Part shown: one piece after another, positions 41,005 to 41,319 of the stretch
Position numbering within the stretch: position 1 is the stretch's first letter
Layout of the letters: every line of letters starts with the position of its first letter
Assembly (NCBI RefSeq): GCF_000719475.1
Contig: NZ_JOGO01000055.1
Span: forward strand, 1 to 41,319
DNA: 41,319 bases
Direction of reading: 5' to 3'
Source: Streptomyces sp. NRRL F-5630
Lineage (GTDB): Bacteria; Actinomycetota; Actinomycetes; Streptomycetales; Streptomycetaceae
Notes under the pieces: model-generated
The model's input: the letters and a program-made list of their open reading frames with translations, nothing else
What the model was told of the DNA's origin: nothing
The model's database searches: none
Program-made: the position numbers and the translations under genes

Positions 41005-41319
41005 TCTCCGAGTTGCCGCGAAGCCGCAGAGGCTTCCAGCGACCTTCTCGCCGCGAAAGCGGCACCCCCTCAGCAGTACGGCTTATCCCCGCGGAAGAGC
41101 ATTCGACAGCTTTGTGCTGTCCACATCTTTTCCGGTCGGCTCGATTATGAGCTCGGGTGAGAATCCACTACTGTTCAGGACGTCGGAACGGACCGGAAAC
41201 GGCCGGAAAGACAACCCCGACTGGCAGGGAATCGGAACCGCGAGGGTCTGATAGAGTCGGAAACGCCGAAAGGGAAACGGAAAGGCCGGAAGGCCGGAAC
41301 GGGAACCGGAAAGGCGCCG
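41005..41319 (+). promoter_or_regulatory. probable ribosomal RNA operon leader (rRNA genes beyond the edge)
   Basis: From about 41160 the DNA is rich in GGAAA/CGGAAA units. GGTCTGATAGAGTCGGAAACGCCGAA-like sequence near 41245-41270 matches, as I recall, the multi-promoter leaders of Streptomyces rrn operons, with a further -10 box TAGAGT at 41252-41257. The 16S gene itself is not in the window. No protein gene is supported here. Confidence 0.65.

Noticed and set aside
1..41319. tRNA genes, insertion sequences, prophage or attachment sites
   Set aside because: I looked for T-loop and transposase signatures and for duplicated ends and saw none; the gene order is core-chromosome throughout.

Overview
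The window is a high-GC (about 72% by eye) stretch of actinobacterial chromosome, almost certainly Streptomyces or a close relative. The evidence is the near-absence of A/T at third codon positions, the sigE-cseA-cseB-cseC cell-envelope stress operon, lsr2 followed by clpC, the disA-radA pair, and many genes whose -10 box sits 6-8 bases before the start codon. The gene order matches, from memory, the core-chromosome segment of S. coelicolor around SCO3337-SCO3383. No integrated element, CRISPR array, IS or tRNA was recognised.

Left part (1-9.0 kb): a cofactor run on the plus strand, panC (5' end outside the window)-nadB-nadC-coaX, makes pantothenate, quinolinate/NAD precursors and phosphopantothenate. 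After it come two small hypothetical genes, a BlaI/MecI-type regulator, an ArgA-like N-acetyltransferase, and the nucleoid protein Lsr2. clpC (9.0-11.6 kb) follows, with two exact matches to the ClgR operator upstream.

Middle (11.6-28.9 kb): a 1.4-kb stretch holds a frameshifted remnant gene and a long leader for a secreted M23 peptidase. Next, on the minus strand, is mutY followed by sigE-cseABC, the envelope-stress sigma factor, its lipoprotein modulator, response regulator and sensor kinase. A second two-component system has a kinase with an unusual C-terminal membrane-anchored domain. A PAP2 phosphatase, an anchored surface protein, disA (c-di-AMP synthase) and radA follow. The most unusual gene is a 563-residue protein that appears to fuse an ECF-sigma-like part, an anti-sigma-type zinc finger, one membrane segment and a BACON-like domain.

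Right part (28.9-41.3 kb): a Cys-rich conserved protein, Ppx/GppA phosphatase, a TIM-barrel isomerase-like protein, a TetR regulator, ilvD, a small membrane protein, a methyltransferase, a two-gene ABC exporter with a striking AT-rich operator candidate, and proC. The last 0.35 kb looks like the promoter and leader of a ribosomal RNA operon whose genes lie beyond the edge.

Three layers stand out beyond ordinary gene content. (1) Five tandem arrays share exactly an 18-bp period; four lie in C-terminal tails and one is non-coding and ends in a -10 box. (2) A nine-unit 12-bp array lies ahead of lsr2. (3) A spacer extremely rich in GTAC lies inside the nad run. Database searches were not possible; family calls rest on motifs and recall.
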